Below the pieces are notes generated by a model. The model was given only the letters and a program-made list of their open reading frames with translations, was not told the origin of the DNA and made no database searches. Shown here piece by piece: positions 7,085 through 15,119 of a DNA stretch of 36,547 nucleotides; positions within the stretch are counted from its first letter, which is position 1; each line of letters opens with the position of its first letter. Both the position numbers and the translations under genes were made by a program. The DNA is from an uncultured Glaciecola sp. Lineage in GTDB: Bacteria; Pseudomonadota; Gammaproteobacteria; Enterobacterales; Alteromonadaceae. The stretch covers positions 1 to 36,547 of the forward strand of contig CAJQOP010000130.1 of NCBI GenBank assembly GCA_905479945.1, given 5' to 3'.

Positions 7085-8053
7085 ATGAGAAAAAGTATAC
7101 AAATGTTAAAGAAAAATACTGGTCTGGCCCTCGTTTTGGGCTTAGCTATAACTATCGTTAGTGGCTGCGCTGAAACGCCAACAAACGAGCAAAGTGATTC
7201 AAGCAGCCTCCCTATAGCTTACGAGGGTTACACCGGCGTATATCAAAACTATAGTCTAGTGCTTGATGAACAATTCAATGAATTCAACACTGATGTATGG
7301 CAAAAAGGTGACGGCGCAGTAGGCAGTGAAGCGGTGTGTCGCTTTCAGCCACAGGCTATACAAGTCATTGATGGAATACTTAATTTTATAATAAAAGAAG
7401 AAACCATTGTGCCAGGATGGTCAAAAGACCATGAGCAGAAAAAGGGTCCGTACGACTTTTCTTGTGGTGAAGTCAGAACCCGTGAAAATAAGAAAATAAG
7501 GTTTGGCCGTTTTGAAACACGTATGAGAGCGCCCAACAGAGAGACTGCGTCTGGATATATATCCTCTTTATTTACCTATACTAACGAAGGTGAACCCCGT
7601 GAATGGGAAGAAATCGATATTGAGTTAGAGGGTGGAAGGCCAGACAAGTTTCAAGCAAATTTGATTTATGGTAAAGACATATGGGACTGGCCGGCTACTC
7701 GTCGATGGGGAGCGTGGGAAGATAAAATTGAAACTGCCCCAGCTGATGAATGGCGGGTCTATGCATTTGAATGGACACCTACCTATATTAAATGGTTTGT
7801 AGACGGTGTGCATACCAAAACCTTGACTCAAGAAGATCTTGATTGCCAGCCTGAATGTGTGCCACCTCAGATATACCCTACACCCATTCCAGATAATAAC
7901 ACGCTACTAATGATGAATTTCTGGATACCCAATGACGAAATTGAAGCAGACTTTGGTGGCGTTAAAAAGGACAATGTTTATCCCATGCGTGCGCAATATG
8001 ATTGGATTAGAATTTATGAAATGGATGCCCATCCTTTCACCCAATGGGAATAG
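7085..8053 (+). CDS. Glycoside hydrolase family 16 lipoprotein (lichenase-type beta-glucanase)
   Basis: 322 residues from ATG 7085. A TTG at 7061 would add eight residues ahead of the charged start of the signal and is less likely. The type II signal peptide ends in a VSGC lipobox (Cys28), so the protein is anchored to a membrane, probably the outer one. The GH16 active site is EEIDIE: nucleophile Glu176, Asp178 and acid/base Glu180. The spacing E-x-D-x-E without the extra bulge residue is that of lichenase and XTH-type enzymes rather than laminarinase or agarase. A substrate-strand motif (RFGRFETRMRAP) precedes it. The gene faces an exopolysaccharide region across a shared terminator. Inference: it trims a mixed-linkage beta-glucan or the cell's own exopolysaccharide. 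Catalysis is likely; the exact substrate is unknown. Confidence 0.88.
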   Translation: MRKSIQMLKKNTGLALVLGLAITIVSGCAETPTNEQSDSSSLPIAYEGYTGVYQNYSLVLDEQFNEFNTDVWQKGDGAVGSEAVCRFQPQAIQVIDGILNFIIKEETIVPGWSKDHEQKKGPYDFSCGEVRTRENKKIRFGRFETRMRAPNRETASGYISSLFTYTNEGEPREWEEIDIELEGGRPDKFQANLIYGKDIWDWPATRRWGAWEDKIETAPADEWRVYAFEWTPTYIKWFVDGVHTKTLTQEDLDCQPECVPPQIYPTPIPDNNTLLMMNFWIPNDEIEADFGGVKKDNVYPMRAQYDWIRIYEMDAHPFTQWE

Positions 8054-8118
8054 AAAAAATAATAGAGCAGTAGGTATACGGTTCGGACTGATGATGACTT
8101 GATTGTATTAAACTTAGT

Positions 8119-8142
8119 AAAAAGCAGCCTAGGCTGCTTTTT
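8119..8142. terminator. Bidirectional intrinsic terminator
   Basis: AAAAAGCAGCC and GGCTGCTTTTT form an 11-12 bp near-perfect palindrome with U-runs on both strands. It lies between the convergent GH16 gene and the glycosyltransferase operon and serves both. Confidence 0.85.
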
Positions 8143-8154
8143 CATTCTCCGTAT

Positions 8155-9000
8155 CTAATTAGTTTCAAACACTTTTGCCATTACCATATCTTTAATAGAA
8201 ATAAGATTCTTAACTCTCCACGTTAGCCAATATTTACTCTGATTTGCGTAAAATACGAATCTATCAAGCAGTGGAAACTGCATTTTTTGTCCTTCTTCAT
8301 ATAAGAAACAATTAGCGGCTTTCTTCAACCAATCATTCTCCGATTTGTTCTTTACGTGAAGGAAGCTATATGGATTGTTAACACGTATTTGATGCCTCAT
8401 TTTTATTTGCTCGGGCGTTCTATGAGCATAATGGCGACAAATAGGCGATGGATGATAAAGATTATTACAAAATGGTGGAACCTTTCCACTAATACCTTCA
8501 GGCCATTTTTGATTTGGTGAATTTCGAAAAAAACGTGGTTCACGCCAATTAATTCGATAATAACGGCGACGTTCAGGTACTGGCAATGACTTGTCTTCAT
8601 CACCATATACGGCTAAATCGTTGTCTGTAAAATAGAATTGAGCTTGCCAAACACGCATCTGATTTTTATTACGCTGCATTGCTTTAACAAGCATAGGGCG
8701 CGGGTCTTCAACTAGCATTTCATCTGCATCCAAAATGTACCACCAGTCGGACGCCGAAAATGTATTATTAAACATGTTATAAACACGATTTCTAAACTGA
8801 TTGCGATATACCTCATCAGTATGTGCTGCAATAATAATACGCGGGTCTTTAGCCGCTTTTTCACAAATTAGCTCCCAACTTCCGTCTGTAGACGCATTGT
8901 CGAATATGTAAATCGTATCGCAAAACACAAGCGCGTAATCCAAAGTGTCAGCAATAATGTCTACTTCATTTTTAATAATACAAATAGCGTTAAGTTTCAT
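8155..9000 (-). CDS. Family 2 glycosyltransferase (core-2/beta-glycosyltransferase type)
   Basis: 281 residues. An N-terminal GT-A fold starts with AICIIKNEVDIIADTL, followed by FDNASTDGS and the metal-binding DAD at 91-93 (YILDADEM). The C-terminal half is basic with aromatic residues (W, Y, F). Enzymes with this start are cytoplasmic or membrane-associated transferases in exopolysaccharide or LPS pathways; the donor sugar cannot be read from sequence. It is the last gene of the pyruvyltransferase-GT2-GT2 operon, 14 bases after its neighbour's stop, and ends at the shared terminator. Confidence 0.85.
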   Translation of the reverse strand: MKLNAICIIKNEVDIIADTLDYALVFCDTIYIFDNASTDGSWELICEKAAKDPRIIIAAHTDEVYRNQFRNRVYNMFNNTFSASDWWYILDADEMLVEDPRPMLVKAMQRNKNQMRVWQAQFYFTDNDLAVYGDEDKSLPVPERRRYYRINWREPRFFRNSPNQKWPEGISGKVPPFCNNLYHPSPICRHYAHRTPEQIKMRHQIRVNNPYSFLHVKNKSENDWLKKAANCFLYEEGQKMQFPLLDRFVFYANQSKYWLTWRVKNLISIKDMVMAKVFETN

Positions 9001-9014
9001 GATTTTACCTCTAA

Positions 9015-9983
9015 CTACTTTGAGTGTAGATTGAAAGAAACACGCATCGATTTCACAAATGCGTTAATTTGGGATGTGCAAAGACCAAACTCTGCCCACA
9101 AAGAATAAACGAGCTTGTGTGCAGGTTTCAGCTTGCAAACATCCGTTTTGAGTAAGCGTTTAGCAACCATGTAATCACCGGATTGAATATTAAGCTTGGC
9201 CAAGTGACAAACATGGGCGCCACAATGGCGCAATATGTCCTGCTTCAGTTTGCTGTCAATTGATTGTGCTTGTGCTTTTTTAAGTAAACGTGCAGCAAAA
9301 GGTAAAATGCTTTGCGGGATGTTCCTATCACATGCACGACTTTCAGTATCTGTGTGGTATAGCAGCAGTACTAATGGAGAAAATACAATTTGTGATTCCA
9401 ATGCAACGCGACTGAATAATTCTTGATCCTCTCCCATTGCCTCCCCAACTGGAAATCCTCCTAATTGCTCAAACAAGCACGACGTAATAACACAACTAGA
9501 TACCATAAATGGAAGATCTCCTTGTGAAGCGACAGCAAAGTAATTCTTTAAAATACTGCCTGTTGGCGGTGCATTTTGTATTGCTAATTTGGGATCAATA
9601 TATATCCCCTGCTCAATTACTTTTTGATAATGACTGGCGAAGAACTGCTGCTGAGGAAAGCGCAAAATCAAGTCACGCATTTCAGCGAGAAAAAAAGGAG
9701 ACCATTGGTCATCAGCGTCAAGAAAAGCAATGTAAGGAGAATTCGCGAGAGACACACCTAAATTCCTGGCCGCGGATACTCCCTGATTAGTTTGTTTAAT
9801 AAGCTTTAAGTTAGGGATGTTAAGTTGCTCAACTTTCTCAGCACTGCCATCGGTAGAGCCATCATCTATGACGATAATCTCAGTCGCTGTGTAGCGTTGC
9901 GCAGATATCGATTCGAGTGTTTTATTCACGCTATCAACTTTATTATATAGCGGAATAACAACTGAAAACTCTATTTTTTTCAT
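9015..9983 (-). CDS. Family 2 glycosyltransferase (WcaA/EpsJ type)
   Basis: 322 residues. The classical GT2 signature runs in order: FSVVIPLYNK at the start, EIIVIDDGSTDGS at 35-47, NQGVSAARNLGV near 66-77 and DADD at 89-92 (nucleotide-sugar and metal binding). The C-terminal ~120 residues are helical and variable. The start is 4 bases after the pyruvyltransferase stop with an AGGTAAG ribosome site, so the genes are co-translated. Likely role: addition of one sugar to the exopolysaccharide repeat unit on the cytoplasmic face. The linkage is unknown. Confidence 0.9.
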   Translation of the reverse strand: MKKIEFSVVIPLYNKVDSVNKTLESISAQRYTATEIIVIDDGSTDGSAEKVEQLNIPNLKLIKQTNQGVSAARNLGVSLANSPYIAFLDADDQWSPFFLAEMRDLILRFPQQQFFASHYQKVIEQGIYIDPKLAIQNAPPTGSILKNYFAVASQGDLPFMVSSCVITSCLFEQLGGFPVGEAMGEDQELFSRVALESQIVFSPLVLLLYHTDTESRACDRNIPQSILPFAARLLKKAQAQSIDSKLKQDILRHCGAHVCHLAKLNIQSGDYMVAKRLLKTDVCKLKPAHKLVYSLWAEFGLCTSQINAFVKSMRVSFNLHSK

Positions 9984-9987
9984 GAAC

Positions 9988-11079
9988 TTACCTCCAATTC
10001 AACAAAGTCGCTTCTATTGCTTCTTGTGTTGTCATAACAGGTTCTGCAAACTCCGTACCAATCCCGCTTATTAGCGTATTCGTTAAATTATCCGAACAAA
10101 CGTCTAGAGCATCAAACTGATACTCTTTCGGCATCCCTATTTGCTCGCACCAACTTGTACATTTTTTATGGTAATTAATTGATATTGATGGTGTTTTTGC
10201 CATAAAAGACATGATTGAAGCGTGTAAACGCATACAAACCGAAGCCTTAAATCCGGCAATCCGTTGTAACACTCTTAATGGATTTGGGTCATATTCAATA
10301 TGTATTACTGGAATATTTTCGCTCAACTGGTCAATGATTTTTCGATGTACTTGATTATCACTAAAAGTAGAATTTGCATTAAAATCAACAAGGTAAATTT
10401 GCTCTCCGGTTTCAGCCCAGACTCTTTCAATTGACTCAGCCGCACTTTGGATCCGCCTAAGCTCAATTTTATTGTCGGTATTGCCGTATGCATCAATTGC
10501 CTGCTGGCAGAAATTAAACATAATGCCACTGCGCTCAATCTCAACGAGCTTATTTTCTTGATGACAAAGCATGATTGGCGCTAAATCAAAAGTCAATTTA
10601 ACGTTAGCTTTCGGGCATAAATCTTTAGCTATATCAAAGCTTTGTTTGTCTCTTACACCAACGAACCCACACTCAGACAGAAACTTCGCACATGCCTTCT
10701 CTGCTCCTACCGATGCAAATGGACCCAAACCAACACCTACGCAACGGCTGTCTTTCCTACCCGCCAAAGCAATGAGGTGACGTTTAAATTGAATGTCAGT
10801 TTCTGTATGCAATACGGAACCACCACCAAAGATTATTTTTTCACTTTGCAACGCATTCTTATAATGCAAAAGTCGTTGATGTCCACGAAAACGTCCACCT
10901 GGAATAGCTTCAATATCACCGAATTCCGAACTTTTGCTATCGCTAGCGCTGCTAACTAAATTGTTTTCAGAAGATAATAAATGATGGCTCGCCCAACGAG
11001 TGGCATAAAGTAGAGCATCATCACCGGTATTCTGCATTCCATAATAACCCATCAGATAAGCGTTAAATTGTTTAAACAT
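9988..11079 (-). CDS. Polysaccharide pyruvyl transferase family protein
   Basis: 363 residues with the PF04230 layout: N-terminal GYYGMQNTGDDAL (glycine loop), a central IIFGGGSVLH segment, GVGLGPFAS and VGVRDKQS. Near the C-terminus, CMRLHASIMSFMAKTPSISINY is the conserved RLH motif. Members transfer pyruvate from phosphoenolpyruvate onto sugar hydroxyls as ketals (AmsJ, CsaB, WcaK). It is first gene of a three-gene operon. Inference: it gives the exopolysaccharide a negative charge. I see no good -24/-12 element before it, unlike the other exopolysaccharide units, so it may be read from the wza-like gene's promoter. Confidence 0.87.
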   Translation of the reverse strand: MFKQFNAYLMGYYGMQNTGDDALLYATRWASHHLLSSENNLVSSASDSKSSEFGDIEAIPGGRFRGHQRLLHYKNALQSEKIIFGGGSVLHTETDIQFKRHLIALAGRKDSRCVGVGLGPFASVGAEKACAKFLSECGFVGVRDKQSFDIAKDLCPKANVKLTFDLAPIMLCHQENKLVEIERSGIMFNFCQQAIDAYGNTDNKIELRRIQSAAESIERVWAETGEQIYLVDFNANSTFSDNQVHRKIIDQLSENIPVIHIEYDPNPLRVLQRIAGFKASVCMRLHASIMSFMAKTPSISINYHKKCTSWCEQIGMPKEYQFDALDVCSDNLTNTLISGIGTEFAEPVMTTQEAIEATLLNWR

Positions 11080-11187
11080 ATGAACCTCTACTTTGAATTT
11101 GCTTGAATGCCATACCCAACCAAAAGAGGGCTGGCCAGTATAAATACGCTAAAATTTCTAAATTTTCGAAAAAGCTGTAACAAATAT

Positions 11188-11688
11188 TCACGATTTAATT
11201 AAGGCTAGTTCGATTCGATCAGACAAATCTTTTGGTGATATTCCTGAAGCATCGATTGGATTAATTATAGGCAAACTTAACAAGCCCAAATTATCCAAAA
11301 CATAAGTACCATTGAAACCTTCTCCGTACTCCATCATAACTTCGATTAAATCACCGGGGCTTAAGGGCAAAGCATTACGACCTTGAGTAAGTGCTACCGG
11401 CAGAGGAGCTTGGCTTGATGCGGAAGACACAATAGGTTTGTCGACACGATAATTCAGCGGTGCTGAAAAGACATTTTTAGGAACACTTTGCTGAGTGAAT
11501 AAACTCCCATTTGCATTCAGTTCCCCATAAAATTCGCTAGGTGAATTTTTTACTGTTTCCAAACTATGCTGTTGTTGTGCGCATCCCGATAGAATAAGAG
11601 TTGTAACTAATGCGGATATTAATACCGCTAACTTACTAGTTACTGATGGTGTGTATTTTCTTCTAGCCCAGAATTCCATTTGATGCAC
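11188..11688 (-). CDS. Wza-type polysaccharide export lipoprotein, truncated after its first domain
   Basis: 166 residues against about 350-400 for Wza. A lipoprotein signal peptide ends in ILSGC (with an N-terminal extension before it). A proline/alanine-rich linker leads to the start of the Poly_export domain, LSPGDLIEVMMEYGEGFNGT, then YVLDNLGLLSLPII and SPKDLSDRIELAL. Normal members continue with a NPQVSV strand and then SLBB domains. Here a TGA at 11188-11190 ends the frame exactly where that strand should start. The start may be GTG 11688 or ATG 11679; neither has a clear ribosome site. Family role: outer-membrane exopolysaccharide channel. As seen it lacks the SLBB rings and the C-terminal pore helix and probably cannot form a channel alone. 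It looks like a decayed gene or the product of a local deletion. Confidence 0.75.
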   Translation of the reverse strand: MHQMEFWARRKYTPSVTSKLAVLISALVTTLILSGCAQQQHSLETVKNSPSEFYGELNANGSLFTQQSVPKNVFSAPLNYRVDKPIVSSASSQAPLPVALTQGRNALPLSPGDLIEVMMEYGEGFNGTYVLDNLGLLSLPIINPIDASGISPKDLSDRIELALIKS

Positions 11689-11718
11689 CGTACTATTTTG
11701 ATATTGATACAGGTCTAT

Positions 11719-11735
11719 AGCATCTTACGGGCCAA
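11719..11735 (-). promoter_or_regulatory. Candidate sigma-54 (-24/-12) promoter of the wza-like gene
   Basis: On the minus strand, TTGGCCCGTAAGATGCT has GG and GC separated by ten bases and agrees with the consensus TTGGCACGNNNNTTGCW except for two positions. The expected start is about 12 bases downstream of the GC, about 20 bases before the gene. It is the best of the three such sites in this region. Confidence 0.5.
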
Positions 11736-11840
11736 CTTTTAACACGATGATTTATATGGATTCTAACTTTAAACTTCAATTTCATTTCGCAAATTGCAAA
11801 GCAAAAAACTGAACATTGTTGCATTGCAAAACACGAAAAC

Positions 11841-11872
11841 AATAAAAAAGCCGGATGCTATCAACATCCAGC
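11841..11872 (-). terminator. Intrinsic terminator after the PGT gene
   Basis: On the minus strand, GCTGGATG and CATCCGGC pair as an 8-bp stem (one wobble) around a 7-base loop. TTTTTTATT follows. It ends about 40 bases past the stop of the PGT gene and separates that operon from the wza-like gene. Confidence 0.85.
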
Positions 11873-11913
11873 TAGTTATTTCGCCGCTGCAGAACGCCCA
11901 ATTGAACTCACTA

Positions 11914-12582
11914 CTAGTAAGCCCCCTTTGCAGAAATAACGCATGGAACTGTCATGAATAAAATATAGAAGTCTAACCAAATGCTTTGCTGATTAAGATA
12001 ACGCTGATCCAATTCAACCTGTGTCTCAAAGTCTGTATTTGCTCGTCCTGATACTTGCCACAATCCTGAAAGGCCAGGTACACCGTTTAAGCGACTTAAT
12101 GCGCTTGTTGGATAAGCATCAACTTCTATTGAAAGAGCTGGACGAGGGCCAATCAAAGCCATGTCTCCCGTAACGATGTTAAACAATTGAGGTAATTCAT
12201 CTATTGAGTATTTACGAATAAAACGACCTACTTTGGTTATTCTAGGGTCTACTTTATATTTTTTGCAAACGCCATCACGATCACTTTTTGTTGGATCAGG
12301 CTCTCGGTAAAGTGCGTCTGTTTTTAAATACATTGAACGAAACTTGTACATGCGAAAGTGCCGGCCAAATTTCCCAATGCGATCTTGACTAAAGAAGCAG
12401 TTACCTTTGCTCTCAATGCAAATCAATAATAGTGTTATTAATAAAATAGGAGAAACAACAATGAGGGCAACCAACGCAACGGAACGTTGAATCAACATAG
12501 GTATACCGCGATGTTTACCCAATGAATTAACCGCTTTCTCTTGCTTGCTGTCAACAGTGTGAAATGTGCTTGAATACATCAT
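11914..12582 (-). CDS. Exopolysaccharide-initiating phosphoglycosyl transferase (short, monotopic)
   Basis: 222 residues, matching the PF02397 catalytic core without the long multi-TM N-terminus of WcaJ. One re-entrant membrane helix lies at about 34-55. KFGRHFRMYKFRSM near 71-84, the catalytic dyad Asp128-Glu129 in SIDELPQLFN, GDMALIGPRP, and GLSGLWQVSGRAN are all present. It transfers a sugar-1-phosphate from a nucleotide sugar to undecaprenyl phosphate, starting the repeat unit at the inner membrane. Its start is two bases after the stop of the WecG-like gene, so the two are coupled. The catalytic motifs are complete. Confidence 0.93.
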   Translation of the reverse strand: MMYSSTFHTVDSKQEKAVNSLGKHRGIPMLIQRSVALVALIVVSPILLITLLLICIESKGNCFFSQDRIGKFGRHFRMYKFRSMYLKTDALYREPDPTKSDRDGVCKKYKVDPRITKVGRFIRKYSIDELPQLFNIVTGDMALIGPRPALSIEVDAYPTSALSRLNGVPGLSGLWQVSGRANTDFETQVELDQRYLNQQSIWLDFYILFMTVPCVISAKGAY

Positions 12583-12584
12583 AA

Positions 12585-13880
12585 TTAAAATCCTCTCTTG
12601 GCACGATTAAAAATAAAAGTTTGAATTAGAAAAATTGGGTTACCGATTACATACCGGTGAAACTTACCTTTCGGTTCTTGTAATAATCTCCAGACCCATT
12701 CCATACCCAGCTCCCGCATCCACATGAGAGCACGGGCGATATGCCCCGAATAAAAATCAAATAAACCGCCAACCGCTAATGCGGTAATACATTTAAGTTG
12801 TGGAGTGTGTTTCGCGAGCCACTCTTCTTGAACCGGAGTGCCCATTGCTAGCAATAAGATGTCGGCACCCGATTGATTAATATCTGAAATAACTTGTTTA
12901 GTTTGTTCTGGACTGAAGTAACCATCTTGGGTGCCAGCGATGTTTAAGTTCGGATACTTCTTTAGTAAGTTATGTGCAGCTTTAGCCGCGACTCCCGGCT
13001 TAGCACCCAGCATATAAATCGAGCGCTTTGTTTGTTGCGCCGCAGCGCACAAATGAGGCAGCATATCTGTGCCATTAACATTTTCTCTTATACGTAAGCC
13101 AATATGTTTAGCCGCAAGACGCATACCGGAACCGTCCGCAAAACAGCGGTCAGCGCGGTTGAGTTGCGCTCTTAGAACAGGGTTATGAGCGGCTAAGTTG
13201 ACCGAATTTACATTAATGAAATATCCAATTTTACACACAGCGTGATTGTTTCTTGTGGGTGACGGCGTCAGTGCCCAGTTAACCGCCGATTGCATGCTGT
13301 TATTGTGAATAGTTATACCAAACAATTTAAATTTCTCTGGTTGCTCAAGACCTTTAGATGTTCGACGGAAGAGAAGATGGGACAATCCACCTTTAACTAA
13401 CAATGACAAATAAGCGAAGCTGCTTGCTGAAGCTTGCTGCTCAATAAGTTCATATGGCTTAACAACAGCTATGCCGCTTAACTGATGTAAGCCGACGTGA
13501 CTAAACAAACCCGCAAAACAATGTCGAAACCGCTGTAGCTTGGCTTTTTCTAGCTCGGAAAAAGTATCGTGTAATGGCAAACCACAAAATCGAATATTTT
13601 GCGTGAGGACACTCCAAAGCAACGCAATGTCCTTAGCAAAACCAGATTGACAGCGATGCAACATCACTGGCCGGCCGAGACAATCTTGTTTTTTAACGAA
13701 CTTTAGAAATGGTTTTTTCTGTGCTTTAGAAATGAGTAAGTTAATTAAAAAAACGGGGCTCGATACTAACAACAGAAAAAAGCTAATAGGCATATCGATA
13801 AGTAGATAATTGCCATCCATTTCGGACGACGATAAGATTTCCTGATCGCTTTCTATATTGTAAGATATTCTTTTTCGCAT
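12585..13880 (-). CDS. WecG/TagA/CpsF-family glycosyltransferase with a degenerate PGT-like N-terminal domain
   Basis: 431 residues. The C-terminal ~245 residues are a complete WecG/TagA/CpsF enzyme: NVNSVNLAA, the FADGSGMRLA segment with catalytic Asp249, the VNGTDMLP segment, MLGAKPGVA and LLLAMGTPVQEEW. The usual role is adding the second sugar to a lipid-linked first sugar. Residues ~25-170 follow the order of a phosphoglycosyl transferase: a membrane helix at 31-50, DCLGRPVMLHRCQSG in place of the YKFRSM region, LLWSVLTQNIRFCG in place of the QLWNVLKGDMSLVG stretch, and GLFSHVGLHQLSG in place of GITGLWQVSG. The Asp-Glu catalytic dyad is missing. The start is ATG 13880 after CCGGAGTAACTT. 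Inference: the N-terminus is a catalytically dead PGT used as a membrane or partner dock for the real PGT encoded directly downstream. Confidence 0.85.
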   Translation of the reverse strand: MRKRISYNIESDQEILSSSEMDGNYLLIDMPISFFLLLVSSPVFLINLLISKAQKKPFLKFVKKQDCLGRPVMLHRCQSGFAKDIALLWSVLTQNIRFCGLPLHDTFSELEKAKLQRFRHCFAGLFSHVGLHQLSGIAVVKPYELIEQQASASSFAYLSLLVKGGLSHLLFRRTSKGLEQPEKFKLFGITIHNNSMQSAVNWALTPSPTRNNHAVCKIGYFINVNSVNLAAHNPVLRAQLNRADRCFADGSGMRLAAKHIGLRIRENVNGTDMLPHLCAAAQQTKRSIYMLGAKPGVAAKAAHNLLKKYPNLNIAGTQDGYFSPEQTKQVISDINQSGADILLLAMGTPVQEEWLAKHTPQLKCITALAVGGLFDFYSGHIARALMWMRELGMEWVWRLLQEPKGKFHRYVIGNPIFLIQTFIFNRAKRGF

Positions 13881-13965
13881 AAGTTACTCCGGTAACGCAA
13901 ATCAGTTTGATCAACATGGCAAACAGCTTATCTGTTGGTTTAGCTAATCCTCTTACTGCTTGCAT

Positions 13966-13982
13966 TGCGTAACTTGTGCCAA
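13966..13982 (-). promoter_or_regulatory. Candidate sigma-54 promoter of the wecG-like/PGT operon
   Basis: On the minus strand, TTGGCACAAGTTACGCA carries a perfect -24 box (TTGGCAC) and GC ten bases after GG. The -12 half (ACGC instead of TTGC) is weaker. The start of transcription would fall about 75 bases before the WecG-like ATG. Confidence 0.4.
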
Positions 13983-14140
13983 GTTTTTATTTATTTATAA
14001 ATTACTGATATATATACGAAATAATAAATTATTAAGTTGAAAGTAGAATTTTTTTTATACCTATTTGCATTTTGAAAATGCGTAATGGGAAAATTTTTTA
14101 AAATGAAAAAATACAAAATTAAATAGGGCAGAATATGAAA

Positions 14141-14872
14141 TCAGTATTGTTTGAATCTAGGATAATGCTCGAGAACAAGGTCCGTTAGTGTCTTAAGGGG
14201 GTCCTTTTGTTGTGTATATAATTTGTATTTACTTGCAATACATTTCGATTTAGTGATGCCCCTAGTAATTTTTGAAATGATTCTGTGACAAAAGCTTAAA
14301 AACCGATTTTGGCGCAGCGGTCCGTAACAAAAATGACGGATATAATCATCTAAATCTGGATCGTAAGTGTTGTTCCACCGGCTATCTATTGTTTCAATAA
14401 ATGTCCTATTTTTGGAATGCTTGATGATGTGACCATTCTCACCCCAACCAACGCTGTCTGCATTCGAAACTGATGTCATTCGACTAGCTAATATCTTTTT
14501 AAGCCATGTAATAGTCTCTTGATGATTGAGCATAAATATTACGCCGGAGTTGAACCTACCTGTATAACTTTTAGCTAAATACACATGCTTTCCAGCTTGA
14601 ATTATATTTTCAATTGCTGGGGCATCTTGATTTATGAAAGCATCAGCATCAACAAATAGCACTTTCTGGTATCCGGCATTAAATGCGCTTAAGCTAAGAG
14701 TGAGTTTTAGCCAGCAGCACTCAGATCCGAGCTCAGTGATAAAAGGACGACTGACAACTTGATAACAATAATCGTGCTTCTTTGCATAAGTTCGGTGTGA
14801 TTCAACGCAGTCTCTATACAAATATTGATACCCGTTTAGCGCGATACTAAATATTAATAGATCTGGTTTCAT
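14141..14872 (-). CDS. DXD-type glycosyltransferase, uncharacterised
   Basis: 243 residues from ATG 14872, which follows AAGGGGAA at good spacing. An upstream in-frame start at 14926 is less likely. The GT-A-like core has LLIFSIALNGYQYLYRDC at the N-terminus, KVLFVDADAFINQDAP with the metal-binding Asp75/Asp77, then FNSGVIFML. It ends with a basic tail. This pattern recalls GT8 or GMA12/MNN10-like galactosyl/mannosyl transferases, but I cannot fix the family. It is transcribed alone, in the same direction as the exopolysaccharide operons, and fits as a side-chain sugar transferase. Confidence 0.75.
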   Translation of the reverse strand: MKPDLLIFSIALNGYQYLYRDCVESHRTYAKKHDYCYQVVSRPFITELGSECCWLKLTLSLSAFNAGYQKVLFVDADAFINQDAPAIENIIQAGKHVYLAKSYTGRFNSGVIFMLNHQETITWLKKILASRMTSVSNADSVGWGENGHIIKHSKNRTFIETIDSRWNNTYDPDLDDYIRHFCYGPLRQNRFLSFCHRIISKITRGITKSKCIASKYKLYTQQKDPLKTLTDLVLEHYPRFKQY

Positions 14873-14960
14873 GGTGTTCCCCTTTGCAAACTTATGTTGA
14901 TTAACGAATTCAATTGTCGTTATCAAAATCGGAAATAGTAAAACGACTCAAAAAGGCGTT

Positions 14961-14977
14961 TGCAAGAAACAATCCAG
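14961..14977 (-). promoter_or_regulatory. Candidate sigma-54 promoter of the DXD glycosyltransferase gene
   Basis: On the minus strand, CTGGATTGTTTCTTGCA has GG and GC ten bases apart with a perfect TTGCA -12 box. The -24 half keeps only TGG. It lies about 90 bases before ATG 14872. Alone it is weak; the match to the two other sites in this cluster raises it. Confidence 0.35.
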
Positions 14978-15119
14978 TATTTTGTTTTTACATTAAGCAA
15001 AGCTTATTTTGATGCGCGCAATAACATCACGGCAGATTGAAAATGTGTTTGATGGTGCTAAGAGATGCACGGGTGCTGCCACTGAAATTATCTTTGCAGC
15101 GCCCGATTTAAAGCAGAGT

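Noticed and set aside
13783..13965. Short minus-strand frame overlapping the start of the WecG-like gene
   Set aside because: It overlaps the real gene out of frame; the real gene has a good ribosome site and full domain.
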